50,176 nt of DNA from Marinobacter manganoxydans MnI7-9 (GTDB taxonomy: Bacteria; Pseudomonadota; Gammaproteobacteria; Pseudomonadales; Oleiphilaceae): NCBI RefSeq assembly GCF_000235625.1, contig NZ_AGTR01000041.1:1-50176 (forward strand). Reading direction: 5' to 3'. Numbering within the stretch: the stretch's first letter is position 1; the number at the start of each line of letters is the position of its first letter. The notes below the pieces were generated by a model, which was given only the letters and a program-made list of their open reading frames with translations, searched no databases and was not told the DNA's origin. The translations under genes were made by a program, and so were the position numbers. Positions 37,809 through 46,700 of the stretch are shown here, piece by piece.

Positions 37809-38447
37809 TTACCGAATAAAGGGATTGAGCATCCGGGTAAAGGTGCCCGTGAGCTTCACCGGAGCACTCAACACGGAGAGTGTTATACAGTCCTCGCAAC
37901 CAACCGCTACGGGCTTGTGTTCGTCCTCATCGTTCAGGACCACGAAATCCCACTGGTTAAACACCCCTTTCTGGTCTGCAAACGCACCCTGAAGGACGAT
38001 GGTCGTTTCCTCGCCGCGATGCGTGTGGGCAGGCGCTTTGCCGCCGGCAGCGAGTTTCTGGAGTACAACCTGTTCTTTCTGACCGGGGAACCGGTCGGTG
38101 ATGTCCAGGACGCTCACATCACCCAGCTGGCGCTTCCACGGCAAGCTGTTGAGATCTTCGCCCAGTAGCTTCTGCAGGGCGCTGACCCTCGGGGCAGCCG
38201 CTGCTGCCGGCTCAGCTGCCGGCTCGCTGTCGATCTTTGAAAGAATGCTGTCGAACATGCTTTCAGAGACACTCACCTTTGGCTGCTGCTCCATCATCAC
38301 AGCCCCAAGGCTATCAAGCGTGTCCACACGGCTGCGGCAGTGGGAACACTTGTCCAGGTGGAGCTTGATGCACAGGGCATGGGGCTCGCTCAGGTTACCT
38401 GCGCTGTACTCCATCAGGCTCAGGCTGTCGGGATGGTGCCGTGTCAT
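37809..38447 (-). CDS. chrR: ChrR-type zinc anti-sigma factor
   Basis: A 212-residue cytoplasmic anti-sigma factor. The N-terminal ASD has the zinc ligands H5, H30, C34 and C37 (H-x3-C-x2-C in LHLDKCSHC), one position off the ligands H6, H31, C35, C38 known for ChrR of Rhodobacter sphaeroides. A linker rich in alanine leads to a C-terminal cupin domain (about 115-210) with the second zinc motif in APAHTHRGEETT. In Rhodobacter ChrR releases the sigma factor in response to singlet oxygen. Its start overlaps the stop of the sigma factor gene by four bases (ATGA), the normal arrangement of the pair. Confidence 0.92.
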   Translation of the reverse strand: MTRHHPDSLSLMEYSAGNLSEPHALCIKLHLDKCSHCRSRVDTLDSLGAVMMEQQPKVSVSESMFDSILSKIDSEPAAEPAAAAAPRVSALQKLLGEDLNSLPWKRQLGDVSVLDITDRFPGQKEQVVLQKLAAGGKAPAHTHRGEETTIVLQGAFADQKGVFNQWDFVVLNDEDEHKPVAVGCEDCITLSVLSAPVKLTGTFTRMLNPFIR

Positions 38448-39091
38448 ACGTTCTGGTCCTGCAAAATCACTTTCAGTTTATTCAATGCCAGGCGAACCCG
38501 GCTTTTCACCGTGCCAAGAGGAATGTCCAACTCGTCCGCAACCATCTGGTGCGACTTGTTTTCCATGTACACTTTGGCAATGACCGTAATCTGTTCTTCC
38601 GGCAGATGACTCAGGGATTCCCTGATTCGCCGTTCGGACATGAGACGGTGCAAAGAAGTGACCGGCTCGTTTTCGTTCTCACCCGGAATCTGCCAAAGGT
38701 CTTCTGTCTCGACCGGCATTTCAGCACTGGTACGCTGCATCTTTCTCAGCATATCGATTCGCTGGTTCCGGGCGATGGTGAAAATCCAGGTTGATGCCGC
38801 CGCCTTGCGCCAGTCGTAGAGGCATGAGCGTCTCCAGATCGACACGAATACTTCCTGCACGAGCTCTTCCGCATGACTCGCCAGACCGTTCGCCATGGCG
38901 TAGTACTTGATTTGCGGGCCAAAATGCTCGAACAGCGCGTGGTACGCTTCGCGGTCCTGGTTCTTGCCCACTTTCTGCAGCATTTGGCTCCATTGGTCCT
39001 TGCGGCCCTCGGAACTTGCTGGCTTTTGATCCAGTGTGGTCACCGGACGCTCCTTGACAGTCGCATGATTTGAGCTTGTTCTGGTCATCAT
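38444..39091 (-). CDS. rpoE: ECF sigma factor, ECF11 (RpoE/ChrR pair)
   Basis: A 215-residue ECF sigma factor; the start is taken at the ATG at 39091 since the GTG at 39100 lacks a ribosome site. Region 2 contains HAEELVQEVFVSIWRR and STWIFTIARNQRIDMLRK; region 4 contains SHLPEEQITVIAKVYMENKS and the helix-turn-helix DELDIPLGTVKSRVRLALNKL. The linked ChrR-like partner places it in the singlet-oxygen group (ECF11). A likely self-controlled promoter is at 39125-39154. Typical targets (photolyase, cyclopropane synthase) are not in this window. Confidence 0.92.
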   Translation of the reverse strand: MMTRTSSNHATVKERPVTTLDQKPASSEGRKDQWSQMLQKVGKNQDREAYHALFEHFGPQIKYYAMANGLASHAEELVQEVFVSIWRRSCLYDWRKAAASTWIFTIARNQRIDMLRKMQRTSAEMPVETEDLWQIPGENENEPVTSLHRLMSERRIRESLSHLPEEQITVIAKVYMENKSHQMVADELDIPLGTVKSRVRLALNKLKVILQDQNV

Positions 39092-39124
39092 TCTATGCAC
39101 TCGTCCCGGGTTTGTCAGTGTCTA

Positions 39125-39154
39125 GGTTTACGGATCGGTGAATCAGGTGGATCA
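39125..39154 (-). promoter_or_regulatory. Putative ECF11-dependent promoter of the sigma-chrR operon
   Basis: On the minus strand TGATCC (39154-39149) is followed after exactly 18 bases by TAAACC (39130-39125), 34 bases before the ATG at 39091. This matches what I recall of RpoE/ChrR-type promoters, a TGATCC -35 with a TAA-rich -10 at 18 bp spacing, and fits positive autoregulation. A second GATCC lies between the two boxes. Consensus details are from memory. Confidence 0.5.
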
Positions 39155-39282
39155 GCCTGTGTGGAAAAAAACACAGAAAGCTGGCACCAGCGACGGTTTT
39201 TGATCGTCTCGCAGGTGATTGCCGGAATCGGCAGAGCGGTCTAGTCTGAGCAATAAATCGACTCCGGACGACAAACACCTCC

Positions 39283-40314
39283 ATGAATGCTCCCGGCTTT
39301 ACCGGAAACCTGCCCGTTATCCGGGCGCACTATGCGGATATCCTCTGCCAGTTGGCGGAGGACCGTGGCCTGCAGCGGTCCCGGCTATTGTCGGCTTCCG
39401 GTATTCGCCCATCCATGCTTGGTCATCCGGACAATTTCATTACTGTCGAGCAGTTCAGTGCCCTGTGTCGCGAAACGCTTGTCCAGAGTGGTGATCCAGC
39501 CCTCGGGCTTGAGTTTGGAAAGCGGCTGAAGTTTACGACCCACGGCTCGCTGGCCCAGGCAGCCATTAGTTGCGATACCCTTGAGCAGGCGCTTACGGTA
39601 CTGATCAAATATTTCCAGATCCGCTTTGTCTACATGAGCCTTTCGTTCTTCGTGGAGGAACATGAGGCCGTGATCCAGCTGGACCTGGCGCACAGCATTG
39701 AGGACCTGTACCGGTTCAATGTTGATGTGGTGATGGCGTCACTGATGGATGTGAATCTCCTGCTTTTCGGCCATCGGCTACTGGATGGCGGGCGATGCCT
39801 GCTGGATTTTCCTGAGCCTGACGATCTCTCGGCCTATAGACAGCTGTTTGGAAGCCAGATTGCGTTTGGCAGTGGCGTGAACCAGCTGCGGTTCAAACGG
39901 GTTTTTCTCGACTCCCCCATGTCACTGTCGAATCCGGTGACCCGTCGGATTGCCGAAGCCCAGTGTCAGGAGGAAATGCGATTCATAGAGGGTTCCACGT
40001 CGGTTTCGGACCGGGTGGTGCGCCTGCTCGAGACGGGGCGAAGCCAGCGGTTACCGGCCCTGGAGGATGTGGCGGAACACCTGAAAATGTCCACCAGGAC
40101 GCTGCGCAGACAGTTGGCCTCCGAAGGGGTGCGATTCCAGCAATTGCAGGATTCCATTCGCCACCGCCGAGCCCTTGAACTGCTGCGCCGCAATGAGCTG
40201 AGCATTGATGAGATGGCCGACGCTCTGGGCTACAGTGACCCCTCCAACTTTGGCCGTGCCTTCCGCAAGTGGGAAGGCGTTTCTCCCAGTGCCTGGCGTC
40301 GGGAGCATCAGTAA
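39283..40314 (+). CDS. AraC-family regulator
   Basis: A 343-residue regulator with the Arabinose_bd-like N-terminal domain (GDPALGLEFGKRLKFTTHG at about 71-89) and two C-terminal AraC helix-turn-helices (LEDVAEHLKMSTRTLRRQLA and SIDEMADALGYSDPSNFGRAF, then WEGVSPSAWR). It is the same general type as the AraC gene at 27114 but the two are not close copies. An ACCTCC stretch lies close to the start; the ribosome site is not strong. It is divergent from the sigma factor gene and convergent with speA. Its targets are unknown. Confidence 0.9.
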   Translation: MNAPGFTGNLPVIRAHYADILCQLAEDRGLQRSRLLSASGIRPSMLGHPDNFITVEQFSALCRETLVQSGDPALGLEFGKRLKFTTHGSLAQAAISCDTLEQALTVLIKYFQIRFVYMSLSFFVEEHEAVIQLDLAHSIEDLYRFNVDVVMASLMDVNLLLFGHRLLDGGRCLLDFPEPDDLSAYRQLFGSQIAFGSGVNQLRFKRVFLDSPMSLSNPVTRRIAEAQCQEEMRFIEGSTSVSDRVVRLLETGRSQRLPALEDVAEHLKMSTRTLRRQLASEGVRFQQLQDSIRHRRALELLRRNELSIDEMADALGYSDPSNFGRAFRKWEGVSPSAWRREHQ

Positions 40315-40326
40315 CTCTGACGAGAA

Positions 40327-42237
40327 CTATTCCTCGAGGTAGGTATAACCATCCAGGCCGGCGGCCAGCTCTGCCATAAGCGCGGCCTGGGTTTCCGCTG
40401 CCAGGGCGGAGGCGGCAAACTTGCCCCTGTAGGCCTCCATCAGGGCCTCGGGTTCAAAGTTCACATAGCGCAACACCTTGGCGACGGTGTCCCCGGTGAT
40501 GGGGGCGCTGATCTCGTAACCGCCTTCTGGCGTCAGGCGGACATCCACGGAATGGGTGTCGCCGAACAGGTTGTGCATATCGCCAAGAATTTCCTGATAC
40601 GCGCCGGTCATGAAAAAGCCCATCAGCAAAGGCTCGCCCGACCGTTCTTCGGGTAAGGGCAGGGTTGTTTCGGTGCCCTGGCCATCGACGTAGCGGTCGA
40701 TACGCCCGTCTGAATCGCAGGTAATGTCCTGGATAACTGCCCGCCGGTTCAGGGGGCGATCCAGGCCGTTGATCGGCATAACCGGGAAGATCTGATCAAT
40801 GCCCCAGACATCGGGCAGTGACTGGAACAGGGAAAAATTAACGAAGAGTTTTTCCGCCAGTTTCTCATTGAGTTCGTCGATAATTTCCCGGTGAGCCCGG
40901 TTGCTGCTGTCCAGCTGATCCCGGAGCAGTCGGCAGCAGCGGGTGTACAGAGTTTCAGCATCCGCCCGCTCCTGGAGCGACAGAACGCCGTGGGCGAACT
41001 GGGCGTGAACATCGGCCATGGCGTGGAGTACGTCATGGTAGATCTCAGCCAGTGAGCGGGGGGTGTTTGTGTCCTGCAGGCTTTCAAGGTCGCGCCAGAG
41101 ATCGTGCAGCGGCGCAGAGGCGGTGGCCCCCGGTTGTTGCGGTGTCCGGTTTTCCGGTGCTTCGTGGTCGATCACGTTGGTCACAAGCACGGAGTGATGC
41201 GCGGTCAGGGCTCTGCCGGATTCGCTGATCAGATCCGGGTGAGGCGTACCGTGGCGATCACACTCTGCCTGCAAAACATGCACGACATTGTAGGCATATT
41301 CGTAAACGCTGTAGTTCATGGAGCAGCTACTGCGTGAGCGAGTGCCCTCGTAATCCACGCCCAGGCCACCGCCGATGTCCACCGTGCCAATTGGGGCCCC
41401 CATCTGGCGCAACTCGCTGTAGAAGCGTGCACATTCCCGGAGACCGGTCTGGATGTCACGGATGTTGGCAATCTGGGAGCCAAGATGGAAGTGCAAAAGT
41501 TGCAGGGTGTCCAGGGCACCCGCCTCGCGCAGGGTGTCGACGACATCCAGGACCTGGCTGGCAGACAGTCCGAATTTCGACTTTTCACCACCTGTGTTCT
41601 GCCAGTTGCCTTTGCCGATGGTGGCCAGCCGGGCCCGAACTCCGATCAGCGGTGAAACGCCCAGGCTTTTTGCCTCTTCCAGGATGAGTGGCAGTTCCGA
41701 TTTTTTCTCGACCACGATGAACACCCGGTGGCCGAGAGTCTGCCCAATCAGGGCCAGACGGATGTACTCCCGGTCCTTGTAACCATTGCAGACAATCACC
41801 GATCCGGGTTGCTGGGACATTGCCAGCACCGCCATCAGCTCTGGCTTGCTGCCTGCTTCAAGCCCGATCTGGCCGTTGGAGGCGGCGGGCTCGGCAGCCA
41901 GCAGCTCTTCGACCACGCGGCGCTGCTGATTGACCTTGATGGGGTAAACCGCCGTGTAGCCGCCCTGGTAGGCGTGCTCCTCTGCAACCTTGTTGAAGGC
42001 ATTGCAGAGTTTGTTAACGCGGTCGTGCAGGATGTCAACGAAGCGCACAAGTACCGGCAACTGGACCCCGGACTCGGTCAGCGTCCGGGTCAGTTCGGGC
42101 AGATTGATGCGGGCCGGGCTGTGGCCACGATCCGGGCGGATGAGCACCTGGCCCTTATCATTGACACCAATGTAGCCATCGCTCCAGTGGGCAATGTTGT
42201 AGACCTTGTGGGCCGGTGTGGCGCTGGCTTCGCTCAT
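40327..42237 (-). CDS. speA: Biosynthetic arginine decarboxylase
   Basis: Makes agmatine from arginine, the first step from arginine to putrescine. At 636 residues from the ATG at 42237 (MSEASATPAHKVYNIAHWS) it has the usual length; the open frame further upstream is not supported. The PLP lysine is in YPIKVNQQ, the glycine-rich DIGGGLGVDYEG loop binds phosphate, and the second active-site cysteine region and the long insertion of the SpeA family (SRSLAEIYHDVL region) are present. It is divergent from speE, with a 178-base shared upstream region, so polyamine synthesis genes face each other. No agmatinase is present in the window. Confidence 0.95.
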   Translation of the reverse strand: MSEASATPAHKVYNIAHWSDGYIGVNDKGQVLIRPDRGHSPARINLPELTRTLTESGVQLPVLVRFVDILHDRVNKLCNAFNKVAEEHAYQGGYTAVYPIKVNQQRRVVEELLAAEPAASNGQIGLEAGSKPELMAVLAMSQQPGSVIVCNGYKDREYIRLALIGQTLGHRVFIVVEKKSELPLILEEAKSLGVSPLIGVRARLATIGKGNWQNTGGEKSKFGLSASQVLDVVDTLREAGALDTLQLLHFHLGSQIANIRDIQTGLRECARFYSELRQMGAPIGTVDIGGGLGVDYEGTRSRSSCSMNYSVYEYAYNVVHVLQAECDRHGTPHPDLISESGRALTAHHSVLVTNVIDHEAPENRTPQQPGATASAPLHDLWRDLESLQDTNTPRSLAEIYHDVLHAMADVHAQFAHGVLSLQERADAETLYTRCCRLLRDQLDSSNRAHREIIDELNEKLAEKLFVNFSLFQSLPDVWGIDQIFPVMPINGLDRPLNRRAVIQDITCDSDGRIDRYVDGQGTETTLPLPEERSGEPLLMGFFMTGAYQEILGDMHNLFGDTHSVDVRLTPEGGYEISAPITGDTVAKVLRYVNFEPEALMEAYRGKFAASALAAETQAALMAELAAGLDGYTYLEE

Positions 42238-42415
42238 GCTTGCTATCCTGTCAGGAAACACTGGCCGCCATTGTATGGATTCCCATCCCCGGCTAAAAGC
42301 ATCGGCTGCGGAAAATACATGGCGTTTCACCGCGATTATCGCTTTAGCTCACGGTAGGGCATCCCTACAATACGCCCTTTCAATTCAGCCCATGGCCCAC
42401 AGCGGGAGGCAAGAC

Positions 42416-43297
42416 ATGACAGCACTCAATGACGGCTGGTTTACCGAGGTATTCCAGGATCAGGGAACCGCGTTCTCCCTGCAGGTGAAAAAGAAGCTCC
42501 ATGAGGAACAGACGCCGTTCCAGAAACTGGAAATCTACGAGACCGAGACCTTTGGCAACCTGATGGTTCTGGATGGCTGCGTGATGCTGACCACCCGCGA
42601 TAACTTCCTGTACCACGAAATGATGACCCATCCGGCCCTGTTCACCCACCGGGACCCCAAAAAGGTGGTGATTGTCGGCGGCGGTGACTGTGGCACCCTG
42701 AAAGAGGTGCTCAAGCATCCGGGCGTTGAGGAAGCCTGGCAGGTGGAAATCGACGAGCGGGTAACCCGCATGTCGGAAAAATATTTTCCGGAGCTTTGCG
42801 AAGCGAACAGTGACCCGCGCGCCAATTTCTTCTTCGGAGATGGTATCCAGTGGATGCGGGACATTGAGCCGAACAGTGTCGACCTCATTATTATCGACAG
42901 CACCGATCCTGTCGGCCCGGCCGAAGGCCTGTTTGCCCTGGATTTTTACCGGGATGCCATGTTGGCGCTTCGAGAAGGCGGCATTATTGTCCAGCAGAGC
43001 GAATCACCGCTGCTGCACACCGACAGCATCATCAAGGGCATTCACGAGGACATGCGTAAGGCCGGATTCGAGCATGTGCAGACCATGCCATTCCCGCAAC
43101 CGGTCTACCCCACCGGCTGGTGGAGCTGCACCATGGCCAGCAAGGAAAACCCGATCAAATACTTCCGCGAGGAAGATGCCAACAACCGGCCGTTCGTGAC
43201 CCGATACTATAATTCCGGGGTTCATCACGGTGCCCTGGCGATGCCCCAGTTCATGGTGGATGCACTGGAAGATGAGGTCCGTCCGGAAGAAGGTTAA
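42416..43297 (+). CDS. speE: Spermidine synthase (polyamine aminopropyltransferase)
   Basis: Transfers the aminopropyl group from decarboxylated SAM to putrescine. At 293 residues from the ATG at 42416, which has GGGAGGCAAG in front, it has the usual size; the frame extends upstream but begins earlier without support. The SAM-binding loop VVIVGGGDCGTLKEVLKH, the acidic ERVTRMSEKYFPEL patch and the substrate aspartate in IIIDSTDPVGPAEGLF are clear. A possible promoter has TACAAT at 42367-42372 with a weak -35. It is divergent from speA. A bidirectional terminator follows the stop codon. Confidence 0.95.
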   Translation: MTALNDGWFTEVFQDQGTAFSLQVKKKLHEEQTPFQKLEIYETETFGNLMVLDGCVMLTTRDNFLYHEMMTHPALFTHRDPKKVVIVGGGDCGTLKEVLKHPGVEEAWQVEIDERVTRMSEKYFPELCEANSDPRANFFFGDGIQWMRDIEPNSVDLIIIDSTDPVGPAEGLFALDFYRDAMLALREGGIIVQQSESPLLHTDSIIKGIHEDMRKAGFEHVQTMPFPQPVYPTGWWSCTMASKENPIKYFREEDANNRPFVTRYYNSGVHHGALAMPQFMVDALEDEVRPEEG

Positions 43298-43325
43298 GGG
43301 GAAAGCGGGCAGACAAAGCAGACAA

Positions 43326-43353
43326 AAAAAGGGCGCCAGATGGCGCCCTTTTT
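43326..43353. terminator. Bidirectional intrinsic terminator
   Basis: AAAAAGGGCGCC with GGCGCCCTTTTT on the other side of a small AGAT loop, flanked by A and T runs on both sides. It lies between the convergent speE and amtB genes and should end both. Confidence 0.92.
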
Positions 43354-43371
43354 CGTTGCTCGTGTCAACGA

Positions 43372-44655
43372 TTACTGCTTGCCGCTGACAAACTCCGGAT
43401 AGGCTTCCATGCCGCACTCGGACAGATCCACACCTTCGTACTCGTCTTCCTCGGAAACCCTGATGCCCATGACGGCTTTCAGGATGCCCCAGACGATCAG
43501 GCTGGTGACGAACACCCAGATGAAGATGGTGAGCATGCCGACCAGCTGACCCATGAAGGTAGCGTCTGCGTCGGACAGGAGAACCGCGAAGATACCCCAG
43601 ATACCCACCACGCCGTGGACAGAGATGGCACCGACCGGGTCGTCAATGCGCAGCTTGTCCATGGTTACGATGGAGAAGACAACCAGGGTGCCGCCAATGG
43701 CGCCGATGATGGTGGCCAGCAGGGGAGAAGGATCCGCCGGCTCTGCAGTGATGGCAACCAGGCCAGCCAGGGCACCGTTCAGGGCCATGGTCAGGTCCGC
43801 TTTGCCGAACATCAGGCGTGCCACGATCAGGGCGGCAATCAGGCCACCGGCTGCAGCTGCGTTGGTGTTCAGGAACACGTTGGCAACTTCGTTGGCGACA
43901 CCGATGCCACCCAGCTTCAGGGTGGAGCCGCCGTTAAAGCCGAACCAGCCCATCCAGAGGATGAAGGTACCAAGCGTTGCCAGGGGCAGGTTGGCGCCCG
44001 GGAAGGCACGGATTTCGCCTTTGGCGCCGTACTTGCCTTTACGGGCACCGAGGAGAAGAACGCCTGCCAGGGCCGCTGCTGCGCCTGCCATGTGAACGAT
44101 ACCGGAACCGGCGTAGTCGCTGTAGCTCAGCTCGTACATGCCGAATACCGCGTCGCCGTTCCAGGTCCAGGAACCCTGCATCGGGTAGATGAAGCCACAC
44201 ATAACGATGGCGAAAGCCAGGAAGGCCCAGAGCTTCATGCGCTCAGCCACGGCGCCGGAAACGATGGACATGGCGGTTGCAACGAAAACAACCTGGAAGA
44301 AGAAGTCAGAAGCGCCACTGTATTCGCCCATGTCGCCGAAGCCGGCTTCAGTGGAGGCTGCAATAACGCCCGCGATCGCTGCGTCGTCCATCTCGGCAAC
44401 GGTTGTTACACCGCTCAGGAAGATACCGCCGTCGTACATGATGTCGTAGCCGACAATCAGGTACATGGTACAGGCGACCGCAAACAGGGCCACGTTCTTG
44501 GTCAGGATTTCAGTGGTGTTCTTGGCACGCACCAGGCCGGCTTCCAGCATGGCAAAGCCAGCGGCCATCCACATGACCAGGGCACCGCAAATCAGGAAGT
44601 AAAAGGTATCCAGCGCATACTGGAGTTCAAAAATGTGATTAAGATTGCTTTCCAT
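43372..44655 (-). CDS. amtB: Ammonium transporter AmtB
   Basis: A 427-residue inner-membrane channel for ammonium with 11 or 12 transmembrane helices. The twin pore histidines are seen in GIVHMAGAAAAL and SVHGVVGIWG, with the family motif NGALAGLVAITAEPADPSPL. The ATG is preceded by GGAGGG. It follows glnK by 73 bases on the same strand, the normal order; GlnK blocks the channel when nitrogen is plentiful. Transcription probably starts at the sigma-54 promoter upstream of glnK. Confidence 0.96.
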   Translation of the reverse strand: MESNLNHIFELQYALDTFYFLICGALVMWMAAGFAMLEAGLVRAKNTTEILTKNVALFAVACTMYLIVGYDIMYDGGIFLSGVTTVAEMDDAAIAGVIAASTEAGFGDMGEYSGASDFFFQVVFVATAMSIVSGAVAERMKLWAFLAFAIVMCGFIYPMQGSWTWNGDAVFGMYELSYSDYAGSGIVHMAGAAAALAGVLLLGARKGKYGAKGEIRAFPGANLPLATLGTFILWMGWFGFNGGSTLKLGGIGVANEVANVFLNTNAAAAGGLIAALIVARLMFGKADLTMALNGALAGLVAITAEPADPSPLLATIIGAIGGTLVVFSIVTMDKLRIDDPVGAISVHGVVGIWGIFAVLLSDADATFMGQLVGMLTIFIWVFVTSLIVWGILKAVMGIRVSEEDEYEGVDLSECGMEAYPEFVSGKQ

Positions 44656-44728
44656 ATGAAGCCCTCCGCACGAGGCTTTTCAGGTTATAAATTTTTTTGC
44701 GTTGGCTGATCGAAAAATCAGAGCTGGT

Positions 44729-45091
<363 letters not shown>

Positions 45092-45177
45092 TCAACAGTG
45101 AGGGCCCGTCGGCCGGTTGTTGAGCTCGGGATGCTGCCACCTCGCACACCAATCGTGCGGATTGCGTACGAGAGCTT

Positions 45178-45195
45178 TAGCATCGGGTATGCCAA
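45178..45195 (-). promoter_or_regulatory. Sigma-54 promoter of glnK-amtB
   Basis: On the minus strand TTGGCATACCCGATGCTA has the invariant GG and GC pair with ten bases between, and TTGGCA matches the -24 box; the -12 box is ATGC instead of TTGC. It ends about 110 bases before the glnK start. NtrC-like sites lie 64-109 bases further upstream. Confidence 0.65.
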
Positions 45196-45258
45196 CGCAA
45201 AAAAATATATTTAAAACAACAGGCTACGATATCCGCGTACCAGAATGGCGCAAAGTTG

Positions 45259-45304
45259 TGCACCAAAATGAAGCGGGTAGCCGGCCAGTGAGCCAAATTG
45301 GAGC
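45259..45304. promoter_or_regulatory. Two NtrC-like enhancer sites upstream of glnK
   Basis: TGCACCAAAATGAAGC (45259-45274) differs at three of sixteen positions from the strong site TGCACCAACATGGTGC recalled from glnA. A second, weaker copy TGAGCCAAATTGGAGC (45289-45304) lies 30 bases further along, three helical turns apart, as in known paired NtrC enhancers. Both are upstream of the sigma-54 promoter with respect to glnK. Confidence 0.45.
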
Positions 45305-45448
45305 GGGCTGCCTGACCGTTCGACCGCTATTATAGGGCCGACCGCCTACAGTATGGCAGGGGCTGCGGTGTGATACACTCCTGCAAACCGGTAACAGGCC
45401 CTCTCTTTTAGTCGAAGCCGGATATTTCAGAAATGTGTGAGGTGATGT

Positions 45449-45703
45449 GTGAAAGGTCCACAGGATATTTTTGCTCAGCTGCAGGGCCAGTTTGGCCAGT
45501 TTGTACCGGACATGGCCCGCGCTGCACGGGAAGATTTTGAAACCCAGGCCCGGGCCACCGTGATGTCCGTCCTGTCCCGCCTGGAGTTGGTAACGAGGGA
45601 AGAGTTCGACGCCCAGCAGGCGGTCCTGCTGAAGACCCGTGAAAAGGTGGACGCACTCGAGAAGCGGGTAGCCGAACTGGAAAATTCCCTGCCAAAACAG
45701 TAA
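45449..45703 (+). CDS. ubiK: Ubiquinone biosynthesis accessory factor UbiK (YqiC/BMFP)
   Basis: An 84-residue protein. The N-terminal amphipathic region (DIFAQLQGQFGQFVPDMA) and the C-terminal coiled coil (QAVLLKTREKVDALEKRVAELE) are typical of the UbiK/BMFP family, a trimeric factor that supports aerobic ubiquinone synthesis with UbiJ and lipid binding. The start is GTG behind GAGGTGAT. It sits in front of comM, as in Pseudomonas (glnK, ubiK-like, comM order). Confidence 0.93.
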   Translation: MKGPQDIFAQLQGQFGQFVPDMARAAREDFETQARATVMSVLSRLELVTREEFDAQQAVLLKTREKVDALEKRVAELENSLPKQ

Positions 45704-45766
45704 ACCACGGACACGCCCGGCAGGACGCCGGGCAAGCAGTTCCGGTCATTACCATGGAAGGTTGTC

Positions 45767-46621
45767 ATGCTTGCTATCGTTCATTCCCGCGCCACCATTG
45801 GCGTGTCGGCGCCCGCCGTTACCGTTGAAGTCCATCTCTCAGGCGGCTTGCCTGCGCTCTCGATTGTGGGGCTGCCGGAAACCGGTGTAAGGGAGAGCAA
45901 AGAGCGTGTTCGCAGTGCCCTTCTGAACGCCGGGTTCGAGTTCCCCGCCCGGAGAATCACCATTAATCTTGCCCCTGCCGACTTGCCCAAAGAGGGTGGT
46001 CGCTTTGATCTGCCTATTGCCCTGGGCATTCTGGCGGCCTCGGGCCAGATTCCGGCCGAGAGCCTTTCGGACTGCGAATTTCTCGGCGAATTGTCCCTTG
46101 ATGGTGCATTGAGGCCGCTTAAAGGCGTGCTGCCGGCGGTATTAGCCGCCCGGCAGGAGCAACGAAACCTGCTGGTTCCCCAGGGCAATGCCGAGGAGGC
46201 GGCCCTGGCCAGCCAGGGTGACGTTCTGGCTTCCGGCCACCTGCTGGCCGTGTGCGAGCACCTGAGTGGCCGCGCCCGCCTGGTGCCGGTGCCCAGGTCC
46301 TCGCTGGAACAGGCGCCGGGCAGCAACAGGGAAGTGCCGGACCTGTCGGATGTCCGTGGTCAGCGAGTTCCCCGCCGTGCACTGGAAGTGGCTGCGGCAG
46401 GCAGCCACAATCTGCTGTTCTTCGGCCCACCGGGAACCGGCAAGAGTATGCTGGCCAGTCGTTTGCCCGGCATTCTTCCGGGGCTGGATGATGGCTCCGC
46501 CATGGAAGTCGCCAGCGTGCATTCGGTGGCCGGGCTGCCGATTCGGGCCGGGGGCTGGCGCCAGCCGCCTTTCCGGGCGCCCCATCATACCGCTTCAGCG
46601 GTGGCCCTGGTGGGCGGCGGC
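45767..46621 (+). pseudogene. comM: comM (YifB), 5' part, cut by a mobile element
   Basis: Encodes the first 285 residues of ComM, a hexameric branch-migration helicase that helps integrate DNA during natural transformation. The Mg-chelatase/Lon-like N-domain is intact (LAIVHSRATIGVSAPAVTVEVHL is abbreviated to its first motifs LSGGLPALSIVGLPETG) and Walker A is GPPGTGKS at 220-227. The normal protein of about 500 residues continues after PHHTASAVALVGGGS with the Walker B and C-terminal domains, but here codon 285 is followed by TGT and a short foreign tail ending at 46639. The rest of comM must lie beyond the element, outside the window. The gene is therefore inactive. Confidence 0.92.
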
Positions 46622-46633
46622 TGTAAGAAACAC

Positions 46634-46700
46634 GAATAGTTTAGAATATTTATGAATAGATTAGACTGGTGTAGACCTTGTTCGCATCGGCCTAATCTAT
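46634..46700 (+). repeat. Direct and inverted repeats at the element end
   Basis: GAATAGTTTAGA (46634-46645) and GAATAGATTAGA (46654-46665) are direct repeats, 11 of 12 bases alike, spaced exactly 20 bases. The core ATAGATTAG (46656-46664) recurs inverted as CTAATCTAT (46692-46700), touching the start codon of the next gene. Such arrays of about 20-bp sites inside a TGT end look like transposase (TnsB-type) binding sites; the inverted copy may allow self-control of the first gene. Confidence 0.55.

Noticed and set aside
43615-44709. 364-codon plus-strand frame opposite amtB
   Set aside because: Shadow of amtB; low-complexity Gly/His-rich translation without family features.
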